A stretch of DNA of 64,000 nt from Rhodothermales bacterium (GTDB taxonomy: Bacteria > Bacteroidota > Rhodothermia > Rhodothermales > JANQRZ01). This document shows positions 8,528 through 16,696 of the stretch, piece after piece (the stretch's first letter is position 1; each line of letters opens with the position of its first letter). The notes under the pieces are model-generated. The model ran no database searches. It was not told the DNA's origin and saw only the letters and a list, made by a program, of their open reading frames with translations. Made by a program: the position numbers and the translations under genes. Location: the NCBI GenBank assembly GCA_028284265.1, contig JANQRZ010000023.1, positions 1 through 64,000 on the forward strand, given 5' to 3'.

Positions 8528-9058
8528 CTACTGGTCGCCTTCTGTTTCCTCGACAAACAGGTACGGCTCCAGCTTCTCAAACGTCTTCGGGCCGATGCCT
8601 TTGACCCGGACGAGGTGTCCAGGTTGGGCGAAGTCGCCGTACTGGTTGCGGTAGGCGATGATCCGTCCGGCGAGCGCGGGGCCGATGCCGGGTAGCCGTT
8701 GCAGCAGCCGCTCTGAGGCCGTGTTGAGGTTCATTCGTACCGGCCCCGGCTTGCTCTGGCGCGAGCGTGGGCTCGTGGACGCTGCCACTACCGGAGCCGT
8801 CTCGGCAGGCACCGCTTCTTCTCGGGTCGAGTCTGCCGCCGCCTGTTCCGACGAAGATGCTTCGGCTCGAAGGGGTGCGGCCCGCGCGTCGAAGTCAGCG
8901 TCGAGCGCGGCGTAGTGCTCGGCAGAGTAGGGGACCGACTGACCCTGCACATAGCGCACGCAGAGACCCGAGAGCAGCAACCCGGCAATGAAGAGTAGGG
9001 CGGTCGCTTCGGTCCCCGTAATGGCGAGACATTGCTGGAGGCGGTAGAGCGAAGGCAT
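8528..9058 (-). CDS. ComEA-like helix-hairpin-helix protein
   Basis: The 176-residue protein has one N-terminal membrane helix (about 18-36), a 75-residue linker rich in Ala, Ser, Glu and Pro, and a C-terminal ComEA domain. The domain shows the NLNTAS entry and two hairpins, LPGIGPALAGRII and VKGIGPKTFEKL, which bind DNA backbone without sequence preference. ComEA proteins receive DNA at the cell surface during transformation. Many bacteria also carry ComEA-like proteins without competence, and no comEC or pilus gene is nearby, so DNA uptake is only possible. The start ATG at 9058 is preferred over one 57 bases upstream because it directly precedes the membrane helix. Confidence 0.78.
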   Translation of the reverse strand: MPSLYRLQQCLAITGTEATALLFIAGLLLSGLCVRYVQGQSVPYSAEHYAALDADFDARAAPLRAEASSSEQAAADSTREEAVPAETAPVVAASTSPRSRQSKPGPVRMNLNTASERLLQRLPGIGPALAGRIIAYRNQYGDFAQPGHLVRVKGIGPKTFEKLEPYLFVEETEGDQ

Positions 9059-9243
9059 CACGAGGCAGAGGCTGAACGGAACGTACCCCGCTAGACACGG
9101 TGGGCCTAGGAACATAACCTCCGCGCCGACTTTTTCGACACCTCGCCCCGCACGGCAGCGCTGACCGTGACGAACCGCTGACAGTCGGACGGGTTAGTTT
9201 CAAGACCCCCGACTCCTGACCCAAGACCCTCGACTCACTCACG

Positions 9244-10014
9244 ATGATCGTCCGCACCGACGCTGTTGTGCTCCGCGCCATTGAGTATGGCGAGACGAGC
9301 CTGATCGTCACGCTGTTCACGCGGCGGCACGGGCAGGTCACGGTGATGGCGAAGGGGGCGCGGCGGCCCAAGTCGCGCTTCGGTTCGGCACTCCAACCGA
9401 TGGGATATGTGCAGGTCGTCTATTACTACAAACCAGGGCGCGGCCTCCAGACGCTCAAGGAGAGCGCGCACGTTCAGGTGCTGCATGGCATCGCGGCAGA
9501 CATCGGGAAGATCACGGTCGGTCTGCGGCTCGTGGAACTGGTGCGCGCCCTGACCGAGGACGAGGAAGAGCACCTGCTCCTTTTCAACCTGCTTATCCAA
9601 GCTCTGCTCTGTCTCGACGACGCCACCGAGCGGGCGGACAACGTGTTGCCCCACTTCCAGCTTCGGCTGGCCGCTGTGCTCGGCTTCTCGCCGGACGTGC
9701 AGCGGGACGATGTGCTCGCGCTGCCCGATGAGGGTGGGGTGCTCGCCCTTGACACGGGAGCCGTGCTGTCACTCAACGCAGCCCCCAAGTCGGGTGCCCG
9801 CGCCGGTCGGCAGGCTCTCCGCGCCTTCGCGGTCTTCGCCCGCGCCGACCTCGATACAGCCATGCGCATGACCCTCACCGACGAGCTACGCGGTGAGGTC
9901 CAACGGCTCGTGGACGCTTACTTGCGTTACCACGTTGAAGATGCTTTCCCCGACCGGGTCCGCAAGGTGGCTGGACAGCTTGCATTGCCGACGCAGAAGG
10001 AGGCCTCCTCGTGA
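9244..10014 (+). CDS. recO: DNA repair protein RecO
   Basis: A 256-residue protein beginning IVRTDAVVLRAIEYGETSLIVTLFT, the OB-fold entry that is diagnostic of RecO, with GARRPKSRFGSALQP at about residues 38-52. The OB fold spans about 1-80 and a helical domain follows. RecO anneals single strands and, with RecR, loads RecA on SSB-coated DNA. The next gene codes for a LexA-like repressor, so two DNA-repair-linked genes are neighbours, although 180 bases with a separate promoter lie between them. Confidence 0.95.
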   Translation: MIVRTDAVVLRAIEYGETSLIVTLFTRRHGQVTVMAKGARRPKSRFGSALQPMGYVQVVYYYKPGRGLQTLKESAHVQVLHGIAADIGKITVGLRLVELVRALTEDEEEHLLLFNLLIQALLCLDDATERADNVLPHFQLRLAAVLGFSPDVQRDDVLALPDEGGVLALDTGAVLSLNAAPKSGARAGRQALRAFAVFARADLDTAMRMTLTDELRGEVQRLVDAYLRYHVEDAFPDRVRKVAGQLALPTQKEASS

Positions 10015-10098
10015 TCGGGAAACCTTGCTCTGTATAGCAATGTGCCTGCTCTCTCCACAGCGTTCTGCTCTGTGCTCGTTGTGTGTTGAAAATGCCTA

Positions 10099-10147
10099 GC
10101 GTCTCGGTCTCGTGCTTGACTTATCGAGACGCGCACAATTATGTTCA
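10099..10147 (+). promoter_or_regulatory. Promoter with overlapping palindrome before the LexA-like gene
   Basis: A -33 TTG (10116-10118) and TATGTTCA (10140-10147) are separated by 21 bases, the same spacing as at 58429-58460. A perfect 8-base inverted repeat, GCGTCTCG (10099-10106) and CGAGACGC (10125-10132), brackets the -33 element. A dimeric repressor bound there would block transcription, so this is a good candidate operator, possibly for autoregulation by the downstream gene. The operator role is inference. Confidence 0.5.
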
Positions 10148-10195
10148 GGGTGTGGCAACCCACGGATTTATGCCTTTCTGCCCGCCTTGCCCGCT

Positions 10196-10858
10196 ATGAG
10201 CCGCAAGCAACTCACCGCCAAACAGCACACATTCCTTCAGTTCCTCGCTGAGCACGTTCGCAAACAGAAGGTGTGGCCGACCTACCGCGAGATCGTTGAT
10301 GAGTTTGGGTATCGCTCTCCCAACTCTGTCACCCAGAACCTCCAGGCGCTCGCCAAGAAAGGCTACCTCACCCGCGATCAGAACGGGTACCGGCTCATCG
10401 GACAACGCGCCGGACTGCAGCCCGGTGGCTTTCCGGTCCAAGGCGTAATCGAAGACGGAGCCTTCGAGGTGAGCCTGAGCATCGACGAGATCACGCTGAA
10501 AGACCTCTTCCCCGGTCTCGACAAGACGTTTGCCATTGCGCTCAACGGGGAGGCTGTGCGCGGGATCGACCATGCGGGGCACGGCTATCTCTTGCTGCAA
10601 GAAGGCACGGTCGGGGACGGTCACATATCAGCGGTACTGCATCACGGGACCGTGGCACTCTGCCGCGTCTATGAAGACGAAGGTGGCCTGCGTCTTCAGC
10701 ACGTTGATGGCACCGAGAGTTGGGTCGAGAATGCACACGGCAGTGTCAAGCTGTTGGGCCGCTACGCCGGGCACATCAACCAGCAGGGCCTGTTCCGGGC
10801 TGCCGGTGCGGTCTACATGGGGCACCCTCTCAACGGCGAGACCGTGACGACGACCTAA
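10196..10858 (+). CDS. LexA-like repressor lacking the autocleavage residues
   Basis: The 220-residue protein has a LexA winged-helix at residues 1-65 (LTAKQHTFLQFL, PTYREIVDEFGYRSPNSVTQ, LAKKGYLTR) and a C-terminal S24-like domain. Against E. coli LexA, the Ala-Gly cleavage bond reads Asp-Gly (GVIEDGA), the nucleophile region GMSM reads GEAV (Ser to Ala), and the general-base region VKR reads LCR (Lys to Cys). The DNA-binding half is intact while self-cleavage should be impossible, so it should not respond to RecA as a classical LexA does. The ATG at 10196 was chosen because the helix-turn-helix starts there. A strong terminator follows. Confidence 0.85.
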   Translation: MSRKQLTAKQHTFLQFLAEHVRKQKVWPTYREIVDEFGYRSPNSVTQNLQALAKKGYLTRDQNGYRLIGQRAGLQPGGFPVQGVIEDGAFEVSLSIDEITLKDLFPGLDKTFAIALNGEAVRGIDHAGHGYLLLQEGTVGDGHISAVLHHGTVALCRVYEDEGGLRLQHVDGTESWVENAHGSVKLLGRYAGHINQQGLFRAAGAVYMGHPLNGETVTTT

Positions 10859-10878
10859 CCCTGCGTTTCTCCCTTTCC

Positions 10879-10916
10879 ACGGCGTCGGTGCTTCCCTGCC
10901 CGACGCCGTTTCTTTA
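10879..10916 (+). terminator. Rho-independent terminator of the LexA-like gene
   Basis: A perfect 10-bp stem, ACGGCGTCGG (10879-10888) with CCGACGCCGT (10900-10909), is followed by TTCTTT. It begins 21 bases after the stop codon at 10858. Confidence 0.8.
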
Positions 10917-10929
10917 GGTCTCGGGTATC

Positions 10930-11583
10930 ATGCAGGAGCACACGCTTTCCGTCTATCGCACGGCTCGCTACCTCACCCTCGGAGACCCGTCGGGACCGGT
11001 GGAAGAGGTCTGGATGGCCTGCCATGGGTATGGGCAACTCGCGCCGTACTTCCTGCGGCACTTCCGGGCCATCGAAGCGCCACACCGAATGGTCGTAGCC
11101 CCAGAGGGTCTGTCGCGGTTTTATCTGGAGAACCACCAGCGCGTTGGAGCCTCATGGATGACGCGGGAAGCGCGCTTAGATGAGATCGACGATTACGTCC
11201 GGTTCTTAGACACCGTCTATACGGACGTGCTGACCCAGACTCGGCGAAGCCGAGTTCGGCTCATCGCTTTCGGGTTCTCGCAGGGTGGGGCCACCGTCGC
11301 CCGGTGGCTCGCCCGCAGCCCGGCGCTCGGAACGCCGCCTGCCGACCGGCTCGTGCTCTGGGGATCGGTGCTCCCGCACGATCTTGACCTAGACGAGCAC
11401 GCCGACTGGTTGCGATGCGTTGGCCTCACGCTCGTCGTAGGTGACCGGGATGCGTACGCCACGCCGGAGCGCATCGCCGAGCAGGAAGAGCAGTTGCGTG
11501 AGGCAGCCATTCCGTTTGAGGTGGTCCGCTTCGACGGCGAGCACCGTCTCGATACCGAGGTGCTACGCGACCTCGCTCGCTAG
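10930..11583 (+). CDS. Alpha/beta hydrolase, phospholipase/carboxylesterase-like
   Basis: The 217-residue protein has the esterase nucleophile elbow GFSQGG at about residues 116-121, a candidate catalytic Asp in GDRDAYAT (about 175) and His in DGEHRLD (about 205). An oxyanion-type HGYGQ motif is at about 36-40. Order and spacing fit the Abhydrolase_2 (carboxylesterase/phospholipase, YpfH-like) group. There is no signal peptide, so it acts in the cytoplasm. The substrate cannot be told. It stands between a terminator and a lipoprotein gene pair and appears to be transcribed alone. Confidence 0.82.
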   Translation: MQEHTLSVYRTARYLTLGDPSGPVEEVWMACHGYGQLAPYFLRHFRAIEAPHRMVVAPEGLSRFYLENHQRVGASWMTREARLDEIDDYVRFLDTVYTDVLTQTRRSRVRLIAFGFSQGGATVARWLARSPALGTPPADRLVLWGSVLPHDLDLDEHADWLRCVGLTLVVGDRDAYATPERIAEQEEQLREAAIPFEVVRFDGEHRLDTEVLRDLAR

Positions 11584-11612
11584 GTGCTGGACACATATAC
11601 CGAGGCTGGCTT

Positions 11613-11620
11613 TATCTTTA
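11613..11620 (+). promoter_or_regulatory. Candidate -7 element of the envelope lipoprotein pair
   Basis: TATCTTTA differs from TAnnTTTG only in the last base and lies 56 bases before the GTG start at 11676. No clear -33 TTG is visible, so the call is tentative. Confidence 0.3.
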
Positions 11621-11675
11621 CGTTGTTGCTCGACGCTCCGAGACTCCCCCACTGCTCATCTCACGAGGTTCTGCT

Positions 11676-12062
11676 GTGAAATACCCCATTCGCTTCGTAC
11701 CGGGCATGCTGCTCGCTCTTGCTCTCCTCACCGCCGGATGTGCCGGTAGCAAGCTGCCACCGCCGGACATGTCTGCGGCCCGCTCTGCTATCGCCGAGGC
11801 GGATCAGTCCGGTGCCAGCGAGGCCGCCCCGCTCGTGCTCCGTAACGCCCGCCAGAAGTTCGAACAGGCCGAACGGGCTGCCGAGAATGAGGACTACGAA
11901 GCCGCCCGCTTCCTCGCAGACCAAGCGCAGGTCGATGCCGAGCTAGCCGAGGCCAAGGCGCGCTCGGCGACGGCGATGGCCGCCGTGGAGGAATTGCGCG
12001 AAAGCATCCGCGTGCTGCGCGAGGAAATCAACCGCAGCCGTCCGAGCAGCGGCGGTCAGTAA
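11676..12062 (+). CDS. DUF4398-like lipoprotein
   Basis: The 128-residue protein has a lipoprotein signal peptide ending in the lipobox LTAGC (Cys at about 22). The mature part is one long, alanine- and glutamate-rich helical stretch (AARSAIAEADQSGA, NARQKFEQAERAAENEDYEAARFLADQA), the pattern of DUF4398 proteins. A GTG serves as start. The next gene codes for a longer lipoprotein with the same helical module plus an OmpA domain. The pair probably acts at the periplasmic face of the outer membrane, the short one perhaps binding the long one; that is inference. Confidence 0.8.
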   Translation: MKYPIRFVPGMLLALALLTAGCAGSKLPPPDMSAARSAIAEADQSGASEAAPLVLRNARQKFEQAERAAENEDYEAARFLADQAQVDAELAEAKARSATAMAAVEELRESIRVLREEINRSRPSSGGQ

Positions 12063-12105
12063 ACCACTCACGCCGCGTCCTTTTTTCCCACCGACTGTTC
12101 CTGCC

Positions 12106-12978
12106 ATGCATCGCTTAGCCCAACCACTCACGCTGTTTCTGTGTCTCCTGATCGCCGGTTGCGGAGGTCCCCCGCGCGCCAACCCGGCCCTCACCGACGC
12201 CCGCGAGGCCTACACCACGGCGGCCAATGACGCGAAGATTGTCTCTAATGCTCCCGTCGCGTTGCAAGAGGCCGAGGAGGCGCTTCGTCGTGCGGTCTCG
12301 GTTTGGGAGGAGAAGGAAGGCGCCGACAAGGTGAACCACTACGCCTACATCGCCCACCAGCGCGTCCGTATCGCCGAGGAGAAGGCGAACCAGCGGGCCG
12401 CCGAGAAGGAAATCGAGACCGTCCGTAACGAGCGTCAGGCCGTTGTGCTCGAAGCCCGTGCTGCTGAGGCTGAAGCTGCCGAACGCCGCGCCGCCGCCGA
12501 GCGGATGCGTGCCGAAGCCGCTCGCGCCGAAGCCGAGGCCGCCCTCGCCCGCGCCAACGAACTCGCCGCGCAGGTCAACGAACTCGAAGCTGAACTGACC
12601 AAGCGCGGCCTCGTCCTCACGCTCGGCGACGTGCTCTTCGACACGGGGCAGGCGACGCTCAAGCCGGGCGCGGAACGCACCACGGAGGCTCTTGTCACGT
12701 TCCTCATCGAGAACCCTGAGCGGAACGTCATGATCGAAGGCTTCACCGACAGCGTCGGCTCGGAGGAGATGAACCTCGGCCTCTCGCAGCGCCGCGCCGA
12801 CGCGGTGCGGACGTCGCTCATCGAGCAAGGCATCGCCGGGACGCGCATCCGCACGCAGGGCTATGGCGAAGCCTACCCGGTGGCGGACAACGGCACGCCC
12901 GCCGGTCGTCAGCAGAACCGCCGCGTCGAAATCGTCATCTCGGACGTAGATGGTACGATCCCCGCACGGACGCCGTAA
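12106..12978 (+). CDS. OmpA-family lipoprotein with DUF4398-like helical region
   Basis: A 290-residue protein. The signal peptide ends in a lipobox (LIAGC, about residue 18). Residues 25-165 are a long Ala/Glu/Arg-rich coiled region, and residues 170-285 form an OmpA-like peptidoglycan-binding domain with LFDTGQATLKPGA, the DAP-contact Asp in IEGFTDSVGS, and the Arg in NRRVEIVI. It should be lipid-anchored to the outer membrane and reach the peptidoglycan, thereby stiffening the envelope. It follows the DUF4398-like gene by 43 bases and ends at a terminator. Confidence 0.9.
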   Translation: MHRLAQPLTLFLCLLIAGCGGPPRANPALTDAREAYTTAANDAKIVSNAPVALQEAEEALRRAVSVWEEKEGADKVNHYAYIAHQRVRIAEEKANQRAAEKEIETVRNERQAVVLEARAAEAEAAERRAAAERMRAEAARAEAEAALARANELAAQVNELEAELTKRGLVLTLGDVLFDTGQATLKPGAERTTEALVTFLIENPERNVMIEGFTDSVGSEEMNLGLSQRRADAVRTSLIEQGIAGTRIRTQGYGEAYPVADNGTPAGRQQNRRVEIVISDVDGTIPARTP

Positions 12979-12998
12979 TCGTGTTTGGCTCCCACAGA

Positions 12999-13034
12999 AA
13001 GGTCGCTTCCCCCGAGCGGGAGGCGGCCTTTTTT
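12999..13034 (+). terminator. Rho-independent terminator after the OmpA-like gene
   Basis: AAGGTCGCTTCCC (12999-13011) pairs with GGGAGGCGGCCTT (13018-13030) over 13 positions with two G-T pairs, followed by a T tract that ends at 13034. It separates the lipoprotein pair from the OPT transporter promoter. Confidence 0.85.
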
Positions 13035-13061
13035 GGTCTCCATACAATCCGCTGCATTTCC

Positions 13062-13069
13062 TACCTTTG
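13062..13069 (+). promoter_or_regulatory. Bacteroidota-type -7 element TACCTTTG before the OPT gene
   Basis: TACCTTTG matches TAnnTTTG exactly and lies 41 bases before the ATG at 13111, just after a terminator. The same word occurs at 58453-58460, again about 50 bases before a start codon. No TTG is seen at the -33 distance. Confidence 0.55.
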
Positions 13070-13110
13070 GCGATCCGATCGCTTCCACTCACTGCTTGCC
13101 GCTACGCTCT

Positions 13111-15120
13111 ATGGCCGAACCTCACGCTGCGCCTCCACCGCCCGATCCTCCTCCGCTTACGCCGACAGCTCCCTACCGCGAAGTGACGGTCGCTGCCATC
13201 GTCTTCGCCATCGTGATCGGGATTATCATGAACGCGGCGATCACGTATGCAGGCCTCAAGATCGGGTTCACGATCACCGGCTCTGCGATTGCGGCGGTAC
13301 TCGGGTTTGGCGTGCTGCGCGGCGTGCTGCGGAAGGGATCGATTCTGGAGACGAACATCGCGCAGACGGTCGCCAGCGCGGTCAACATCCCGAACTCGGG
13401 GATCATCTTCACGGTGCCGGTGCTGTTTCTGCTCGGCTACGAACTGACGGCGGGGAGCACGGAGTTCTGGATGATCGCCCTGGCCACGATTGCAGGAGCA
13501 TTCCTCGGGACGGCATTCATCATCCCGCTCCGCAAGCAGATGCTCGATATCGAGCGACTGCGCTTCCCGAGCCCGACGGCGGTAGCGTCGATCCTCAAGT
13601 CGCCCGGTGCCGGGGCGGCGAAGGCGGTCGTGCTCGGCGTCGGCGTGGCGGTCGGCGCGCTGATCTTCCTGCCGACTCAGCTTCCGACGTTTGGCATCGG
13701 CGGACCGGCGGACTGGCCTCTGCTCGGCGTCAACAACGGCGGATTCGTGACGGACACGACGATTGACTTCGGCATTCTGTTCGGTCTGCCGTCGCAGTTC
13801 CAACTCATCTTTGCGATTGCGCCGTTCGCGCTCGGGGCAGGGTACCTGACGGGGCGAGCTGGACTATTCGTTCTCGCGGGCGGCATCCTCGCCTTCTTCT
13901 TCCTCACGCCGATCGCTTTCTCGCTCGGGTGGATGCCGGAGACCGTCACGGCAGCGCAGGCTCCGGGCTATGGTTTCGGCGCGTTCAACCGACCGCTCGG
14001 GATCGGCCTCCTGCTCGGCGGGGCACTCATGGGGATCATCTTCTCGCTCCCGGCCACGAAGGAGGCGATCAAGTCCATTGCTGCAGCGAGCAGGCTCAAG
14101 GGTAGCTCGGACGAGTTGGAACTGAAGCCGATCATCGTGACCGCCGTGGCCGCTTTCATCCTCCTCTTCATCGCCACCGACTTCATCGGGAGCCGCCCGA
14201 TCAACACGACGGACCCGGTCAGCGGACAACGGCTGGAAACCGTCGCCGAGACGGTGAGCGTGAATGGCTACGTACTCGGGTTTGCGTCGGCAGCGTCCGC
14301 CGAGACGTGGACTACGTGGCCTGAGCCGCAGCGCCAGACGTACCTCCGTGACCTCGATGCGAAGCCGGGCTGGCTGGCCGGGGTCAATCCCCACCTCCGG
14401 GCGCTCCTCATCGCGCTCGTCGGGGCGCTGTGGATCTGGTTCGCAGGCATCATCATCGCACAGGCGGCGGGCATGACCGACTGGTCGCCGATCTCCGGGA
14501 TGGCGCTGTTGACGGTGGTCCTCGTGATGCTCATGGCGGGTACGGGTGCGGTGGTCGGGGCCGTGCTGATCGGCGCGGCGCTGTGTGTGGCGATCACGCT
14601 CGCGTCCGACATGATGGGCGATATGAAGACGGGCTATCTCGTCGGCTCGATTCCGCGTAAGCAGCAGATCATCGAGCTGTCGGTGGTGTGGATCGGCCCG
14701 ATCATCTCGCTCCTGACGATCTTGCTTATCGCCTCAGCGAACACCGCGCAGTTCGGCATCGCGATGGGGCCTGGCACGCCGACCGTCGCGCCGCAGGCGC
14801 AGGCGCTGGAGGCAGTCATCACGGGCGTGCAGGGCGGCGAACTGCCGTATGCGCTCTACGGAATGGGAACGCTGATGGGCGCACTTCTCGGGATCGGAAT
14901 TTTTCCCGGCCTCGGCGTGCTTGTCGGGCTCTCGATGTACCTGCCGTTTATCTACATCGCCACCTACGGAATCGGCTGTCTTGCCAACATCGCTGTCGGG
15001 TGGTGGAAGGGGCGGGCGTGGGCCGAAGCGTGGGGCGTTCCGTTCTGCGCCGGTCTCATCGTCGGGGAGTCGATCCTCGCACTCATCATCAATATGTACG
15101 TCCTCGCTTCCGGGTCCTAA
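13111..15120 (+). CDS. OPT-family oligopeptide transporter
   Basis: The 669-residue protein has a short Pro/Ala-rich cytoplasmic start followed by about 14-16 hydrophobic helices. The region AAITYAGLKIGFTITGSAIA, then NIAQTVASA and NIPNSGIIFTVPVLF, is typical of prokaryotic OPT proteins. These are inner-membrane importers of small peptides or peptide-like siderophores. The substrate here is not predictable. The ATG at 13111 was chosen because upstream codons overlap the terminator. The next gene begins 1 base after the stop and codes for a membrane partner, so the two probably work together. Confidence 0.92.
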   Translation: MAEPHAAPPPPDPPPLTPTAPYREVTVAAIVFAIVIGIIMNAAITYAGLKIGFTITGSAIAAVLGFGVLRGVLRKGSILETNIAQTVASAVNIPNSGIIFTVPVLFLLGYELTAGSTEFWMIALATIAGAFLGTAFIIPLRKQMLDIERLRFPSPTAVASILKSPGAGAAKAVVLGVGVAVGALIFLPTQLPTFGIGGPADWPLLGVNNGGFVTDTTIDFGILFGLPSQFQLIFAIAPFALGAGYLTGRAGLFVLAGGILAFFFLTPIAFSLGWMPETVTAAQAPGYGFGAFNRPLGIGLLLGGALMGIIFSLPATKEAIKSIAAASRLKGSSDELELKPIIVTAVAAFILLFIATDFIGSRPINTTDPVSGQRLETVAETVSVNGYVLGFASAASAETWTTWPEPQRQTYLRDLDAKPGWLAGVNPHLRALLIALVGALWIWFAGIIIAQAAGMTDWSPISGMALLTVVLVMLMAGTGAVVGAVLIGAALCVAITLASDMMGDMKTGYLVGSIPRKQQIIELSVVWIGPIISLLTILLIASANTAQFGIAMGPGTPTVAPQAQALEAVITGVQGGELPYALYGMGTLMGALLGIGIFPGLGVLVGLSMYLPFIYIATYGIGCLANIAVGWWKGRAWAEAWGVPFCAGLIVGESILALIINMYVLASGS

Positions 15121-15121
15121 G

Positions 15122-15853
15122 ATGAAATACCTCGCTTACGTGCTCATCACATTCGGCCTGATCGCGGGCAGCCTCGCCGCCGTAACGGCCTACGTTCCCT
15201 CGCTCGATATGGCTGCTACGAGCGAGTCGCCGCTCACCCTCAACGCGCCTGCCGGTATCGACGCCGCCGGGGAACCGCTCGCCACGCCGGGAGAGGACGA
15301 GTCGGTTCTGCTGACCGAGCCGCTCGCTGCCGAACTTGCCGAGGCGGGCGTGCAGCGGGTGCGGGTCAAAGAGTTCGCGTTCGGGCGATGGGACTTGGGG
15401 TGGCTCTTTGGTATCTCACTCCTCGCCATGCTAGCAGGTGGGCTAATCTTGCGCCGCGAGGATAAGCAGCAGATGGCGATCCTACTCAACAAGAAGACCG
15501 ACGAGACCACGACGCCTGCCTATGCCCTTAGCGCTGCGTGTCAGGAGATCGACGAACTGCTGGCCGCACTCGACGAGCTTCCGCCCGAGACGCACACCGA
15601 TGCCATTACGTCGCGGCTCGATGCGTTGCAGGACACCCACCTCGCCGCCTTCGTGGACGCGCGCGCCGAACTCATCGGGCGCTATGGGATCGCAGGGTAT
15701 GCGCGCCTCATGGATTCCTTCGCGGGGGCCGAACGGGCGCTCAACCGCTCGTGGTCTGCCGCTGCCGATGGGGTGCTGCCAGCCTCGCTCGAAGCGCTCC
15801 AGATCGGTAAGGCGCGGCTCGAAGAAACGCAGCGCCGCCTCGCCTCGCCCTGA
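15122..15853 (+). CDS. Membrane protein linked to the OPT transporter, unknown function
   Basis: A 243-residue protein of unknown family. It has an N-terminal membrane helix (about 3-23), an extracytoplasmic segment of about 70 residues rich in Ala, Glu and Pro, a second helix (about 99-115, WLFGISLLAMLAGGLIL), and a cytoplasmic C-terminal half (about 120-243) that looks fully helical (ACQEIDELLAALDEL, FAGAERALNRSWSAAADG). The start lies one base after the OPT stop, so they are almost certainly co-translated. I infer an accessory subunit or regulator of the transporter; nothing catalytic is visible. Confidence 0.75.
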   Translation: MKYLAYVLITFGLIAGSLAAVTAYVPSLDMAATSESPLTLNAPAGIDAAGEPLATPGEDESVLLTEPLAAELAEAGVQRVRVKEFAFGRWDLGWLFGISLLAMLAGGLILRREDKQQMAILLNKKTDETTTPAYALSAACQEIDELLAALDELPPETHTDAITSRLDALQDTHLAAFVDARAELIGRYGIAGYARLMDSFAGAERALNRSWSAAADGVLPASLEALQIGKARLEETQRRLASP

Positions 15854-15860
15854 ACAGCGA

Positions 15861-15892
15861 GGGGGCGAGCGCTTTGTCGAGCACTCGCCCCC
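15861..15892. terminator. Bidirectional terminator hairpin between OPT unit and fliA
   Basis: GGGGGCGAGCGCT (15861-15873) pairs with AGCACTCGCCCCC (15880-15892) with one mismatch and a 6-base loop. It lies between convergent stop codons (15853 and 15915) and can serve both strands, although there is no T tract. Confidence 0.65.
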
Positions 15893-15914
15893 ATGCGATG
15901 CGTCCGTGGAGCGG

Positions 15915-16694
15915 TTAGGCTGCGGAGCGCATCGTGCCGGGCGGCTGCGTGGCGGTCAGGAGGTTGCGGAGCTTGAGGAGCGTCTTGCCGAGAATCTGCG
16001 AGATGCGGGCGTCGCTGACGCCGAGGATTTCGCCGACCTCGCGGAGCGTGAGGTCTTCGATGTAGTAGAGTGCTAGAATCGTGCGCTCGCGCTCGGGTAG
16101 GGTCGGGAGGATCTTTTCGAGTGCCGCCAACTCGGATCGTACCTCGACGGCATCGAACCCGTCTCGCGCATCTTCTAGGCTGAGGGTGTCGACCACCCGC
16201 TGGCTCTCATCCTCATGGATGGGTTGGTCCATCGAAAGCGTGAACCGGTGCTGGGCCTCGGAGAGCAGGCTGTGGTAGTCAGCCAGCGAGATGCCGAGAT
16301 AGTCGGCCACGTCCTCGTCCATCGGTTCGTCGCCGAGCATCTGGGCGAGGGTGCCAAGGGCGCGTTGGGCCTCGGCCATGAGCTGCCGCTTATCGCGCGA
16401 GAGTACGTCAATGGAGCGGAGATAGTCCACGAGCGCGCCTTGAACGCGGCGGTAGGCGTGGGTCGAGAACTGCGCGCCTCGGTCGGGATCATAGCTGTCG
16501 AGCGCCTGCATCAGGCCGAGCAGGCCCGCGCCTTCAAGGTCTTCCCACGACGCGAGCGGGTGGTTCGGGAGCGTCAGTTTGCCGACGAGCGAACGCACGA
16601 GCGGCAGGGCAGCCAGCACGACGGCTTCGCGGTGGGGAGGCGTCGGGTCGGCGACGAACCGCAAGGCGTGAGTCTGGAGATCGTCCTCCGTCAT
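15915..16694 (-). CDS. fliA: Flagellar sigma factor FliA (sigma-28)
   Basis: A 259-residue sigma-70 family protein of FliA length. Region 2 includes DLEGAGLLGLMQALDSYDPDRGAQFSTHAYRRVQGALVDYLR, quoted here only by its key parts (residues about 50-95); region 3 follows, and region 4 has the helix-turn-helix LTLREVGEILGVSDARISQI (about 213-232). FliA directs transcription of late flagellar genes. It is the last gene of the cheY-motA-...-flhG block and lies 2 bases after the small membrane gene. Four promoters in this window (29766, 45112, 47396, 49016) fit its target sequence. Its antagonist FlgM is encoded at 44688. Confidence 0.95.
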   Translation of the reverse strand: MTEDDLQTHALRFVADPTPPHREAVVLAALPLVRSLVGKLTLPNHPLASWEDLEGAGLLGLMQALDSYDPDRGAQFSTHAYRRVQGALVDYLRSIDVLSRDKRQLMAEAQRALGTLAQMLGDEPMDEDVADYLGISLADYHSLLSEAQHRFTLSMDQPIHEDESQRVVDTLSLEDARDGFDAVEVRSELAALEKILPTLPERERTILALYYIEDLTLREVGEILGVSDARISQILGKTLLKLRNLLTATQPPGTMRSAA

Positions 16695-16696
16695 AG

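Noticed and set aside
10121-10126. TTATCG (CGATAA on the minus strand) as a fifth sigma-28 site
   Set aside because: No TTAR stands 17 bases away and no minus-strand gene follows.
12115-13092. Minus-strand frame opposite the OmpA-like gene
   Set aside because: Shadow of the real gene; no motif, and it runs through a terminator.
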